64,000 bases of DNA, taken from Siphonodentalium dalli. Lineage: Eukaryota > Mollusca > Scaphopoda > Gadilida > Siphonodentaliidae. The number at the start of each line of letters is the position of its first letter. Position 1 is the first letter of the stretch. The notes beneath the pieces are model-generated. The model saw only the letters and a program-made list of their open reading frames with translations. It did not search any database and had not been told where the DNA came from. A program made the position numbers and the translations under genes. Below, piece by piece: positions 35,930 to 47,904 of the stretch. The DNA lies in assembly GCA_032622095.1 (NCBI GenBank), contig CP136061.1, forward strand, positions 49,361,797 to 49,425,796, given 5' to 3'.

Positions 35930-38900
35930 CCGGAGATAGTGTGGCACGTTACAAAACGCGGATGAATGCCAAATAGAAAAGTCGATTTTTTTTATTTTTT
36001 TCTAACACACTCGATTTAAAATCTTGAGCACAATGTGAACTGAATCTATATGTTTTATATACTAACCTAAGATGTGAACGGAAGGTTGTTCTATCACGGA
36101 ATACATATTTTATATGGGTGGTTTGTTTCCTGAAAGCCTTTGTCGCTTTAAAGAAAGCGGCTGATAAATAAGAAAGACGAATTTTCTATGATGTGAGGAC
36201 CTCCCTACCCAATTGAAGTGTTAAAATTGAACCATCACGAACTGAAAGTATTGCTCTCAATATAGAATGAGGGTGTGGGCAAATCTAGGGTAGTACTATC
36301 AGGACACACAATGTTTATGAATGGGTTGGTTCCCGAAAGCCTTTTGCACATTACAGAAAGCGGATGGCAAATGACATGCAAAGGCGAAATTATTTTTATT
36401 TCAGGAACCCCTTAACACATTTAAACACTTGAACACATGCACTTCTCTTAGTATTAACTGATAGCGTGAACGAAAGGTAATATTTTCAGGGAATATACAA
36501 TTTATATGGGTAGCTTGGTTCCCGAAATTACGAAAGTTGAATTGTCTTTGTTTTGAGGCCACATAACCCATTCAAACTCTTAAACACACCGCGAAATGAA
36601 AGGATATGCTCCCAACATTAACTGAGGGTATAGGCAAATGGTAGTTATATCAGGAAATACACATATTTAATGGATGGGTTGTTCCCGAATGTCTGGGACA
36701 CTTTTACAAAAAGCGTCTAGCGATGCGAATTCTCACTTTTTGGGGGACCCCTTAACTCATTTGAACCTTTGGAACACAACATCAACTGAAGTTATATGCT
36801 CTCAAAAGTAGCTGAATGTGGGAATGAAAGGTACCGGTACTACTATCAGCCAATTATCAACTGATATGAGTGGTTTGATTCCCCACAAACATGCGTTGGG
36901 GCATTTTACAAGCACGAATTACGAATGTTCTCTGCTTAAGGACCCCCACCATCCCACTTGAAGTTTTAAACACGCTACGAACTGAAATGATTTGAACTAA
37001 GGGTGGGGGCGAATGGTAGTATTATAAGAAAATACATATCTATTATGGACAAGATGGTTCATGAAAGCATATGTCACTTTACAACAAGCAGCTGGCAAAC
37101 AAAAAAGGTTAATTTTCACTGCATGTCTTAGGTCCAATCCCTGTTTGAAGTCTTTAACACCACTAGCTGAAGGGATATGCTATAAATATCCAACAAATCC
37201 TCATGCAAATAGGTTCATATTGAACGTATTTCATTTTGAACGTATATTGGCGTTATTTGAATCCGAATTACGCTTTATAAGAACGTAGATCTGGCACAAA
37301 AACAGTCGATTCTGAAATAAGTCCATTATGAGCGTATACCTGTTATTCCTCAGAATGGCCCGGGCCGCAGTGCAACCACCTTATAAAGAGCGTGAATGCG
37401 GTAAGTCGTGTCGATGAAAAAGTTAAGATTAAATATAATATGAATACGCTCACATACGACTATTGTCGTGCCCCACTTACGTTCTTACAGAGCGTAATTC
37501 AGTTTCAAATAAGGCCTATATGGGCGTATTTGAGGTTTTGAAATACGTTCAATATGAACATATTTTCAAGAGAACAGGCTGGACATTGTGGACGAATGAA
37601 TAACTTTTCTATCAGAAAAGGTGCAATGTTAATGATATGTTGGTTCATGAAAGCAGGGGGTACCTTACAAAAAGCAAAGGATAAAGGCGAATAATTTTGT
37701 CTGTTTTGAGGGACCCTTTATCACAAGTAAACTATTGAACCCATCACGAACTGAATGGACGTGCTCCCGTTGTCAATCGGCTAATGGACAAATGGCTATT
37801 CTATCAAGAAATGTACAATTGTTATAGATGGGTTAGTACCCGAAAGCCATGGACACTTTACAAAAAGCGGCTGGTAGATAGAAAATACGATTTTTCACTG
37901 TTTTAGAACACCCTACCAAATTTGAAGACTAGAAAACACCTCGAACTGGAACGATATTCTGTCAATATTAACTGAGGGTATGGACAATGACTATTTTATT
38001 TAAGGAAGTACACAATTTATATATATATATGGATTTGTGTTCAGAAAGCATGAGCTCTTTACGAAAAGTGGCTGGCAAATAAGAAAGGCAAAATTTCTGT
38101 TTTGAGGACATCCTATTAGAAGTTTTGAAGACACCACATGCTGAAATGACATACTCTCAATATTAACTGAGGTGTGACCAACAGTTAGTAGGATATACAC
38201 ACCATGTGTGTGTTTGGTTCCAAAAGCCTGCACCATGTGACACTTCACAACAAGCGGCTGGAAATTAATAAAGATTTTTTATGTACCCCTATACCCTATT
38301 TGAAGTCTTGAACACATCACGTACTGAATGGATTATGCTCTCAATATCAGCAGAGATGGTGACTGAATGGCTATTCTATCAGGAACTATAGGATATAGAA
38401 GGTTGCATATGTTTTTTCCGACAGCCTGCAATTTTAACTGTTTTGTGACCACCTACGCTATTTTAAGTCACGAAAACACCACGAACGGAAGGGATATGCT
38501 CTCAGTTTAACGATAGTGTGGACATAGGGCAGTTCTATCGGGAAGTAAAAAAAATTTGGGTTGGGTTGTTCCTGACTCCTGGGAGTCTGGGACACTTTGC
38601 AATAATCGGCTGGCAAATACGAAGGTAATTGTCACTGTTTTTGGGACTCCCTACCCTATTTGAAGTCTTGAACATTACCACGATCTAAAATTTTATGTTT
38701 TATGTTTTAACAGAATGTGGAGAAAATGCTATTCGATTAGGAAATATAAACTTAATATGGATGTTATCGTTCCCGAAAGCCTGTGGCACCTTACATAAAG
38801 TGAACGGCAAAGCAGAAAGACCATTTTTCGATTGCTTGGAGACAAAATAAACTATTTAAAGTCTTGAACACCCAACGAACTGAATATATGACAACATTCT
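35930..38900. repeat. Degenerate ~185-205-bp tandem array, about 13 copies
   Basis: The block TTGGTTCCCGAAAGCCT...CACTTTACAAAAAGCGGCTGG recurs near 35916, 36131, 36335, 36521, 36685, 36880, 37062, 37650, 37834, 38038, 38218, 38568 and 38768, with a degraded copy near 38420. Between blocks lies a second common stretch (CACGAACTGAAAGGATATGC, CTCAATATTAACTGAGGGTG). Divergence between units is high, so the array is old. It is interrupted by a MITE at 37213-37559. Confidence 0.85.
37213..37559. mobile_element. Inverted-repeat MITE nested in the ~200-bp array
   Basis: Both ends read GTTCATATTGAACGTATTTCA inward and stay similar for about 105 bp (GAATTACGCT...AAGAACGTA). The middle is unique and non-coding. 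It interrupts the spacing of the surrounding array, so it inserted after array formation. Confidence 0.82.
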
Positions 38901-39886
38901 CTCAGCCAGACTTCGCACTATTCTGCTTTGGTTTAGATCTACTGATATATAAAACTGACAGAATTGCCACCTTGGTGAGGCTAAAGTGGGGATTCATTTG
39001 AACTAATATTTATTTTCTATATTTCTTAATATTTAGAGGGACACTAACCTCACTTTGTCAACAAAAGTGATTGTGTTTGATATATGTAAGACAATATGCA
39101 CCTTGTGTGTCATATGTTGTATATAACAAATATTTCAGTCTACAAAGTTCACGTCAATATGTTTATTTATTGCTGTTATTAATAAAATGTGTTGTTTTTG
39201 TCGTTGTAACTGGTGGTATGGACGCCTGAACAAGTTTTTGTCACTTATAAATGTCGCCGGTCCCAATTGTCAGCAAACGAGTCATGTTGGGTCCCATTAT
39301 AATTTTGAGAAATTTGGTAAAGTTGTTATAACAATATGTAATTTCTCGAACACAAACATGTTTGTGGGAATAGTAGCTAAACACTACTTACACCAGTATC
39401 TCGCAATCCGTTCAGAATTGCTGTGTTTTCTACATATGCTTGTCAGATAATTGCTACACCATATTTCAGCAATATTCATTTGAATGACAATGTTTGGAAA
39501 ACAATATTTGTTTGAAAAAGAACGATTTTTTCAGCAAAAAATAAATATTTCAGCTCCAAATGGCAGGGATATCCATAATAACCAACACCTTTTTTCATAT
39601 CAAGTATAGAGATATGGTATGATGTAGTAATTTTATCACAATCAATGTTGGCCAATAAGTTAGGACTAAGCCATAGAGCTCGCTTTACCAAAATCGTTAA
39701 TTTCTTGAAAAAGTCACTGATGGGTATCGTTCATCGTCGATTTGCCAATAGCAATAACCTATTCCGTTATTTTCACTATCATTTCCGTGAACAATACGTA
39801 TTTATTCTTCAAATTAGTTGGTTTCAACTTGTTCTACGGTGGTTATGGGTATCTCGAAAACAAGAGCTCTTTTTCGATTTGGCCAC

Positions 39887-40034
39887 ACTGTTACATTCTC
39901 ATTCTTGTGCATATATGTTCTACTTGTACTTCTCAATATCTGTTTTTGAACAGAGAATAATCATGATTATAAAACGACCTATCTTGTCGGACCTTCAAGC
40001 TCTGGTGAGATTTTTTTATTTTCTCTGTTGCATA
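39887..40034 (+). repeat. Direct repeat, right copy
   Basis: About 85 percent similar by eye to 34553-34700, same orientation. It includes AAAACGACCTATCTTGTCGG. Confidence 0.85.
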
Positions 40035-40754
40035 TTGGGGGTGTTTCCGGTCGCAGTCATCCTGTCGTAACTGCTTGTATATTTGCTACATGTTCATCGA
40101 GTAGGACTTCTGCAAACTACAGTATTGGCTAATATATGAGGGCATTGAAACGTCTTATCCCTATTAAATCACAGGTATTTGGCACAGTTGACGCCACCAC
40201 CCCAAATACATATATGTCTTTAGGGTTGGGGTCTATTGTTCCAAGTACATGTGTGTTAAATATATTATTAGAATTTTTGTATTGTATTTGATCCTGTTCA
40301 TAATCGCCAATGAATTTCCATGTTGTTGATAACAGACGTTCTAAACAAATATGTTGATCGCAAATTTCTTCCTGTCATACCAGTTAATTATTATTCAGGT
40401 GAACTCCATATTTCCAACCAGCACAAAATGACAGTAAATGGTAACATTTTTTTTATTTCTCTTGGATAAATGGCTTGACATTCACAAATCCATTCAGAAC
40501 AATTTTCGATATCACTTTTCAGTAAATCCATGCTCTGATATACCCAGTACAAAGAGAACTGCCTGGGAAACTGCTCTGATTTTACCAAACCATGGAAACA
40601 ATCTACGGTGATTCGTCTATCGACAGCATATTCGTAGTCATATCCGAGTCAGTGTGACACGAAATAGAGACGTATTCGTTATATTTACCATTGTGTCGGT
40701 TATAAATGTTGGATACAAATTATCAGCTATGATATCACTGGCATGGACTTAACT

Positions 40755-41170
40755 TGGGTCATCACTTTAAGATCGCAATAGTGGGGTCCCTTAGGCACAA
40801 CACATCGCCATATTGTGACTTTAGTGACTAATGCATGAAACTTTAAATATATTTTACAAGGAAAGTTTTTTGGTTCGGGGTGCCCGGGTGGGAGGACCTG
40901 TGTCGGGATAAAATCAGGTTTCCATGGTAACGGCATCAAATATTTGGAGAAAAGTTGAAGAAGCCCACTGTTGATAATCCATGCGCCTTGTGTTCCAAGG
41001 AATGATGTTAGCGCATAGTGCCATAAATATTTCATCAAACGGACTGGACCGCTAGGACATATAGGGTCAAGGTCAATTGCTAAGGTCATTGGACAAATGT
41101 CATATTTTGGTCCATTTATTTATTAATTGTCTCATATTGCGATACCCCTAGTGCCTTAGTCATAAAAAAG
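40755..41170 (+). repeat. Dispersed repeat family D, copy 1
   Basis: Shares GTGACTTTAGTGACTAA, GGTTTCCATGGTAACGGCAT, GGAGAAAAGTTGAAGAAGCC and TCAAGGTCAATTGCTAAGGT with the copies at 46.6, 56.8 and 57.5 kb. No coding or clear termini were found. Confidence 0.8.
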
Positions 41171-42535
41171 AATCCCCAACACAATGCAAAGAAATTAGGG
41201 ACCCATCACCGCGTTCAATTTGATACATGACGCACTTGATATAAGACGATAAATGTCGAAATGTCACAACATTTAATTTATACATAATCACATTTTAAGT
41301 ATTAATTTTTATAATATTTGTGACAATACATAAGTCAAGATACATTATAGTAGGGGATGTTAGCTGATGGGGTGTGCAAATTTGGATAAAAGCATGAAAA
41401 TTGGCACACATATAGAGTAGACCATGGGGGTTCAATTCAAAACGAGACCCAAATCGGCAGACCCCTGGTATGGCCTTTGTGTCAAGGTCAATGTAATCAA
41501 CATGCATTTTCACTATAGGCTGCCTACAATGTACACAATGGAGATAAAAAGGCACGAATTGTGCATATTGTTCATTACTGCATACCAAAGAGACATAATT
41601 TGACTAATATTGTAATATTCGGGGGATTTGTGTGAGAGTTGGAATGTTTTTGTGACCTTGAACTTTACCAAGGTGTCACTTCTCACTTGAGAGAGGGAAT
41701 AGATTAGGCATATCAGGTTAGATGTTTTATTGAAACATATTGCAACAATCATAATTATATCCAATACCAGCCGATGTGCCCGACTTCGTCCGGGCTATAT
41801 TGTGATTGCAGAATATACAGCGTCTGGACAAACTATTGCTCGATCGGTCCAGAAACATGCCTATATGAGCGAGGTCAATGTCAAGGACACGGTCGCACGT
41901 GAAATTTGACCCGTTCATATTGTTCCCGGGATCAGAGTAGGCCAACATATATAAGTTTCGAGTCGGATCGGTCGAGTATTTTTCGAGTCTATAACACACA
42001 TACACACAAACATACACACAGACAAATTAAATTGGATTGATGAATTTACATGCCACTCAAAGTGAATGGTGTTCCGATGATTATTTTCACTATCACATAC
42101 GGTATTAGGATGAATAAAAGATCCAATGAGCAGACTTGGGACACACGTTTCACCAACAGACGGCACTTAGCAACGATAATACACCAATTTTGTATTATTT
42201 TCATCCCATTAATATTGCATTGTCATAAGCCAATACATGCAGTTCAGATAATACGCTTGCCGCATGTAGTACTAGTCAAACTGTAGGCCTATACCTGTTT
42301 GAAATTTAAAGTCGTCGAAATATCGAAATCATGTTCAACTCATAACAGCATGTCTCAAGATTCTGTCAGCAATGAGCGCTTTGTGAAAAGGAAATAAGAT
42401 GTGTTCAGTCATGAGTGGCAATAATACATACTATTCACAGATAGTTAGTGTTGGAGAAAAATACCAATTTGAAGAAAGAATACATTAGAATAGTACCGTC
42501 TCTGTGATACAGAAATGACTATTTCTACTGATTTC
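41171..42535. other. No gene recognised
   Basis: AT-rich sequence with scattered CAAGGTCA-type motifs related to repeat family D. A (CA)-rich stretch lies near 41995-42025. Confidence 0.45.
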
Positions 42536-42539
42536 ATTG

Positions 42540-43615
42540 CATGAGTTGATAATAGCCAGGTTAACATCCATGTAACTTGTAACGTGTGCTACCATGGTAT
42601 TGCTATGGATACACACTTGGCAGGAAGTCATGTGATTTTACGGCGCCACAGCTACACGTTTTGAGATATCGACCCAACTGGGGCCTGTACTATAGATTTA
42701 CAATTGCCGTGTTTGAACGGGTGTACAAGGTTATGTGAGGTACACGGGAGGCGTGAAGTGCAATAGACCACTGTATTGTAATAGAGTAGATTATACCCGT
42801 GTGCTCATTGCCGATGGGTGATTGGGTTTGATCAGAATGGTATTCAATATAATATTTCAGCGATGTTGCATGACAATCCAACTAGAAATTGAAATACATC
42901 TTAAAACTTGAATTGTTGGAACAGACGATAGCCATTGATGGCATATAACACAATGAACGAACGGTTGCGGCGTACTCACTGAGCGATTATTTAAAGGATA
43001 CCGATTACCACTAATACAATTGAACACGGATTACCCATGAACTAGCGATAACATATCAATGAGTGTCTCCGAGGAATATTTTATTTCATTGGTCAATCAA
43101 GTCACATGTGGTAAACCTATTATTTTATTGGTCACCATGCATGTAAAGAGGCGTTGCAAGAAGTCGCCTTTTCACTGTAAGAATAAGAGTGGAGGTCTAT
43201 GGTAATCGACACCTTCTGTGTGCCCCACATAACCTTGTACACGTGTTCAATTGTAAATATATAGTACAGGCCCCAGGTAGCAGAACGTGTAAACAATAAT
43301 CTGACGGCAAGCGACATGTCCAGTGCAACCACCGACACTTCAATCAAGATACAATATTTCCGCACTGAACATTCTATTCTCCTATGTTCTCCTACTGTAG
43401 GAATAGCGTTGGTTTCTCACTATAGAATATCTTTCAGAAGATTGGATTATTCCACTTTGCTACAAGTTTCGTAATGCTACACATTTTACACAAAACTTCT
43501 AAACGGCTTGACCATGTACATGCAGGCGGAATGTTCACATTAGTCATGTTACTTTGGTTGGCAATGGCGATGCACGTTACAAGTTACATGTACAAGTGGC
43601 TGAATTATTATTCAT
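42540..43615. mobile_element. Inverted-repeat element, ~1.1 kb
   Basis: Outer arms share ATGTAACTTGTAACGTG (42569-42585) and its reverse complement (43574-43590). Inner arms share GGGGCCTGTACTATAGATTT and GTGTACAAGGTTATGTG (42678-42738) with inverted counterparts around 43218-43275. The inverted match is broken into blocks, so the element is old. No coding was seen. Confidence 0.6.
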
Positions 43616-46420
43616 AATTTACTGAATATAATTTGGTGATTTTATTATCAAAATTAAAAAGGTTCCATACATAAGAGTTGGTACTAGCAGACAAAGTCCT
43701 GAACTTACATATTGAAGAATGATTAGACCCACGAGTGAGCTATCGGACCACTCTCACAGATGGGCACCCTGATCAAGCAGTGTATGTGGAATTTGATTAT
43801 AAGCGAAGATGTGCACAATGATCACATCATACAAGCAATTTGGTCATCATTGGAAACAGGCACATTGGTGGCCCAGTTTCAGGATATGCATGGTGATATT
43901 GGTGCTCTCGATCTGCATTCCAGGATATGGGTAATCTGGTCAACACATGAGAAGTGCGCTATGTCAGTCAATGGCAGTTCTTGGTATGGCTAACTTGACC
44001 GACCACTGCTGGAATTTGTATTTGAGTGGCCAAGTCCCAGGATAAGAATATATTGTCATTGCTAGATATAATTGTATGCCACGCATTTAACAGCTGTAAA
44101 GTGACTTCTTGAAATTGACCACAACATGAATACATAATATTGATATTCTAGACAAGATCATTGGTGATCCAGTATTGGGATACATACAATACACCACCCC
44201 AGAGGACGCGCAATTTCCTCCCAGTCCAAAGGTACAGGTAAACTAGAGGAGTCATATACCGGTATATGTTATCTGGTCACCACTAAAGTTTGGCTCTTTG
44301 ACTAAACAGTCCCTGTGTATCGCTATGCCACTACCTGCTGCTTCCTATGGTTGCAGACGCTCCGGTGTCAAAACATGATCCATGTTGAGATACAGGTAAC
44401 CTGCCATTAATGTGAATATACCCAGTCCCTGTACATTTTATGCGACCCCTTGATACATAGGTATACTAGTATGCTGGCCACCCCCGATGACCAATTCACA
44501 CACTGTCTACCAAATCGGAGATGTAATCACCAGAGAGCCAGCTTTAACATGCCACAATAAGAACTTGCTTTAGGATTCAGTGTCGTAGCATTTTGGCACT
44601 CTATACAAGCAATGACTTATTGTCTACCATAGCATAATTTGCACATTTCTTTCAAAACTAAACTTCCTTTTTTCAAGAGAAAACCAATTAATTTTACCAA
44701 GAGGGTATATATGAGGAGTTAGTTAATCATATGCTATGCTATATCACGATGTTAGCCACTAGTTCAGCGACAATACTGATAGCCAGTAGATGCAAGAATT
44801 TATATGACTCGGTATATGTATGCTCGTGTCCAACATGGGATGATTTTAGCTTTCTCTAGTTTGGTGATATCTCAACATTCACTGGGAGCGCAAACGTCTG
44901 TTTTTATCGATGAGCTCAATCTCAATGGATGGCTGATTAATCAGAATTAGCACATGTATGATATACATATTACGGTCTCATGTTTTAGTAAGGAATATGT
45001 CTATGCTCAATGCTCCTGTATCCACACTTTAGTTCTGTCTTTAACTCACATGCTTAATCTTTGATATCAAGGTATTCAACAGCTAAATTATGTTCCACCA
45101 TTTTGATTTCAATAACATGATGGTGATATTATATTCTGGGCAATAGATTTAATTTCTTGGACGCGAAGGTAATTGTAGTTATTTCCTCTCATAACAGCCT
45201 GTTCTCCCGAAATTTCTCACATTATCTGCTTATAATAGAACGTGTTTTAGGTCGATATTTTACTTATAATTGCCGCATTTTGAGTCGATAATGTGCTGAC
45301 AAAGAAAGCGCTGTAGTCACATTATCGACTCATAACGAGGCGATTCTAAGCAGATTATGTGCGGACAATGACACAAATAAACCAACTCAGGTGAACGACC
45401 TTTAACATGTGTTTTCAATGTGGCCCGCGCCATAAAACGAAATAACGGCCATGACTCCATTATCTGCTTATATCATAATCAAATAATCACATTATGTACA
45501 CATTTAACATTTAGGTCGATTGTGTGCGTATTTACGCGAGGATATGTTGCTCATAACTGCTACCAAATTGAAGATATAACCTTTCTAAACATTACCCACA
45601 TGTGATTTTCCTTTTCTTGAATACTGACCACAGAATCGATTAACATGTCAGCATGCCAAATTTGTTCCACCACATGTAGTGCCTATAGGTCAAAGTTTGG
45701 GCAATACATGTATTCTGCAATGCGTTGGTTGACTAAAATCAGCAAAATGTTACTTAATAAAAGTAACATATTTTTTGCCAAACCCTTGTTACCCATATCT
45801 TTAACACTTGTTCCCAAAATGTATAACTTGGTGGCATCAAGTTGGCATTTTATTTCTGTGACTTTACATGTATATGTATATTGAATTTTTCAAATTATTT
45901 GCAATTGTTTGGAAGAGAAAAAGAGTTTTTGATCTTTTAACCGACATTTACTTAAATATATTTCATAAATTGATAGAATTCCTGAAAGTAGTATTACAAT
46001 CCATTTGGAGATATATTTGTGTAATTTCGGACAAATATCGAGGAATAACTCAGGCTCAGATTACACCATTAACAATTTTATAAATATTAGTTTTGACTTT
46101 TGTCCTTGTTATCTGGGTGATTTTAATGCTTGGGACTCACTCTTGTATTGTACCCTGATACATATCATGTGGAATGCGGTGGCATTTAGTAAGCATGTTA
46201 AATTGGTGGGACTTTATATTCATTTGTTCATGGATTTTTTGCAGCTATTCGGACGAATAACTGACTTTTTAGGCTCCAAGATGAAAATTTCTCAAGATCT
46301 TCGTTATAAAGATGACTAAAATGGCATTTTTGAAGTCATATGTATGTAAATTTGGACATGTATAAGTAAGGTGTTGTCTAAAAATGTTATAACGCATACC
46401 GCCTGTGCAAAGTAGAATTT
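43616..46420. other. No gene recognised; short inverted motifs
   Basis: Around 45190-45490 the motif CACATTATCTGCTTATAATA and inverted relatives (GCAGATTATGTG, TCGATAATGTG) occur several times, probably a degraded MITE. An open frame at 43760-43993 has no recognisable domain. Confidence 0.4.
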
Positions 46421-46429
46421 TTTGACCTT

Positions 46430-46990
46430 TGACCTTGAAGTCAAGGTTATCAAGGTCACTTTCAAGCTTGGGTCTCGCTCTTATATTGACCCCCATATCA
46501 TGAACTATATATGTACCAAGTTTAATGCTTTTATCCAATTTTGCACACTTTGGTAATTTTTGGGACCTAAGAGCCCCTGCTATTACCGTCAAGATACCAT
46601 CAGACCAAAATAAAATATTTTGTGACTTTAGTAACTAAAGCTCGATACTTCACATATATGTAGCTTAGTTATAGTGGAAACTTTTTGGATAGGGGAGCCC
46701 GAATGAGGGTCATGTTTCTGGATATAATATGGTTTCCATGGCAACGGCATCAAATATCTGGAGAAATGTTAAAAAGCCCATTGTTGGCAACCCGAGGAGC
46801 CTTGTCTTTGAATAAATGAAGTGAACTCATAGTGCCATCAATGGTCCATCAAACGAACGGGGCCACTATGAATTATAGGATCAAGGTCAATTGCTAAGGT
46901 CAACGGAAAAAAAATCAATATATTGGTCTATTTTATATTAATTGTCTCATATTCCGCCAAACCTAGTGCGTTAGTCCTGAGAGCAATCCC
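46430..46990 (+). repeat. Dispersed repeat family D, copy 2
   Basis: Contains the core GGTTTCCATGGCAACGGCAT and AAGGTCAATTGCTAAGGTCA. It is preceded by a stretch dense in AGGTCA/TGACCT half-sites at 46428-46464. Confidence 0.8.
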
Positions 46991-47011
46991 CATAATAAGC
47001 GAAATGACCGA

Positions 47012-47227
47012 GTTGCTACCATATTGGATCCATCTAGCCCCATTCCGCACATTCAGTGCTACATGTCAAAGTTCTGGAGTAGCATTCCATATATAGAGCT
47101 TTTGAATATTTATGAATTCCATATATGGAATTCATGAATATTCAAAACTACATATATGGAATGTTACTCCGGAACTTTGACCTGTTCCCCCTAAACCGCG
47201 TAAGTATGGATGCAATATGGTAGCAAT
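47012..47227. mobile_element. Palindromic foldback MITE, ~215 bp
   Basis: Outer arms TTGCTACCATATTG...CATCCAT and inner arms GTCAAAGTTC...AGTA/GCATTCCATATAT are inverted around the centre AATTCCATATATGGAATT (~47123). Nearly the whole unit can fold on itself. Confidence 0.82.
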
Positions 47228-47904
47228 TGTTATGTAAACAAAACTGTTACAGTGATTTGTCATAAAATATCGCTGATAGCGTACATAGTAAGTTCAAGTA
47301 ATTTAGTCTAAATATTATTTTCATATTATTTTTCAATGCTTTGACATTTTCCAAGGTATACCGTCCAGTTTTTATTAAACTTTGCTATCTATTTTGACTT
47401 TGATCGGTAATGCCACTGTAACAGTAATGATTGCATAACAACGGCTTCAATGTGCGAAAATATCATTATTGGAGTTATTAATAATTAAAATAAAAAGAAA
47501 ATTGACGTATTTTACATACACTTGTTGATGATAGTTGTTTTATAGACGTTTATAATCTATATGGTATTTCGCATAAACCCAAGTCGAATACCTTGAGCCC
47601 CATTATGTATTTCATTATTTCTAACACTACTGCACACTTTGGACTGAAATGTTTCACAGAAATTCAGTTTTGTTTCATTCTTTAGTTTTAATATTTGTTT
47701 CTTGTAACCTATTTTCACCACATAGACCTTATCTTGAGGAACATAATTACTTTCAACCATTTAAATTGAATGGAGGTATTCGAGTACTACACAAGTCTCG
47801 TTTTACAAAATTAGGAAACTACAGAGGAACGCTGGCATTACAAAGCTGGGCTTCTATAGTATTGGCCCATGAAGTATGCGTAATTATATAATGCTTAAAT
47901 AGTA

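Larger units (their letters stand above)
34701..39889. mobile_element. 5.2-kb inverted-repeat element containing tandem arrays
   Basis: Left arm 34701-35040 (AGTGGAGGGGCCAAGCGCGA ... GTTCACGAAAATGATAGTG ... ATCGACGATGAAC ... TTAACGATTTTGGTAA) is the diverged reverse complement of 39480-39889. The arms point inward and are flanked by ~145-bp direct repeats (34553-34700 and 39887-40034). The inside holds no transposase: a ~352-bp unit repeated at 35132 and 35484, related to the arm itself, then the ~200-bp array at 35.9-38.9 kb. It resembles foldback elements or tandem-repeat-bearing non-autonomous elements. The long flanking direct repeats are unexplained. Confidence 0.65.

Noticed and set aside
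43760-43993. 77-codon plus-strand frame
   Set aside because: Length is compatible with chance in this base composition and no family resemblance or splice context was seen.
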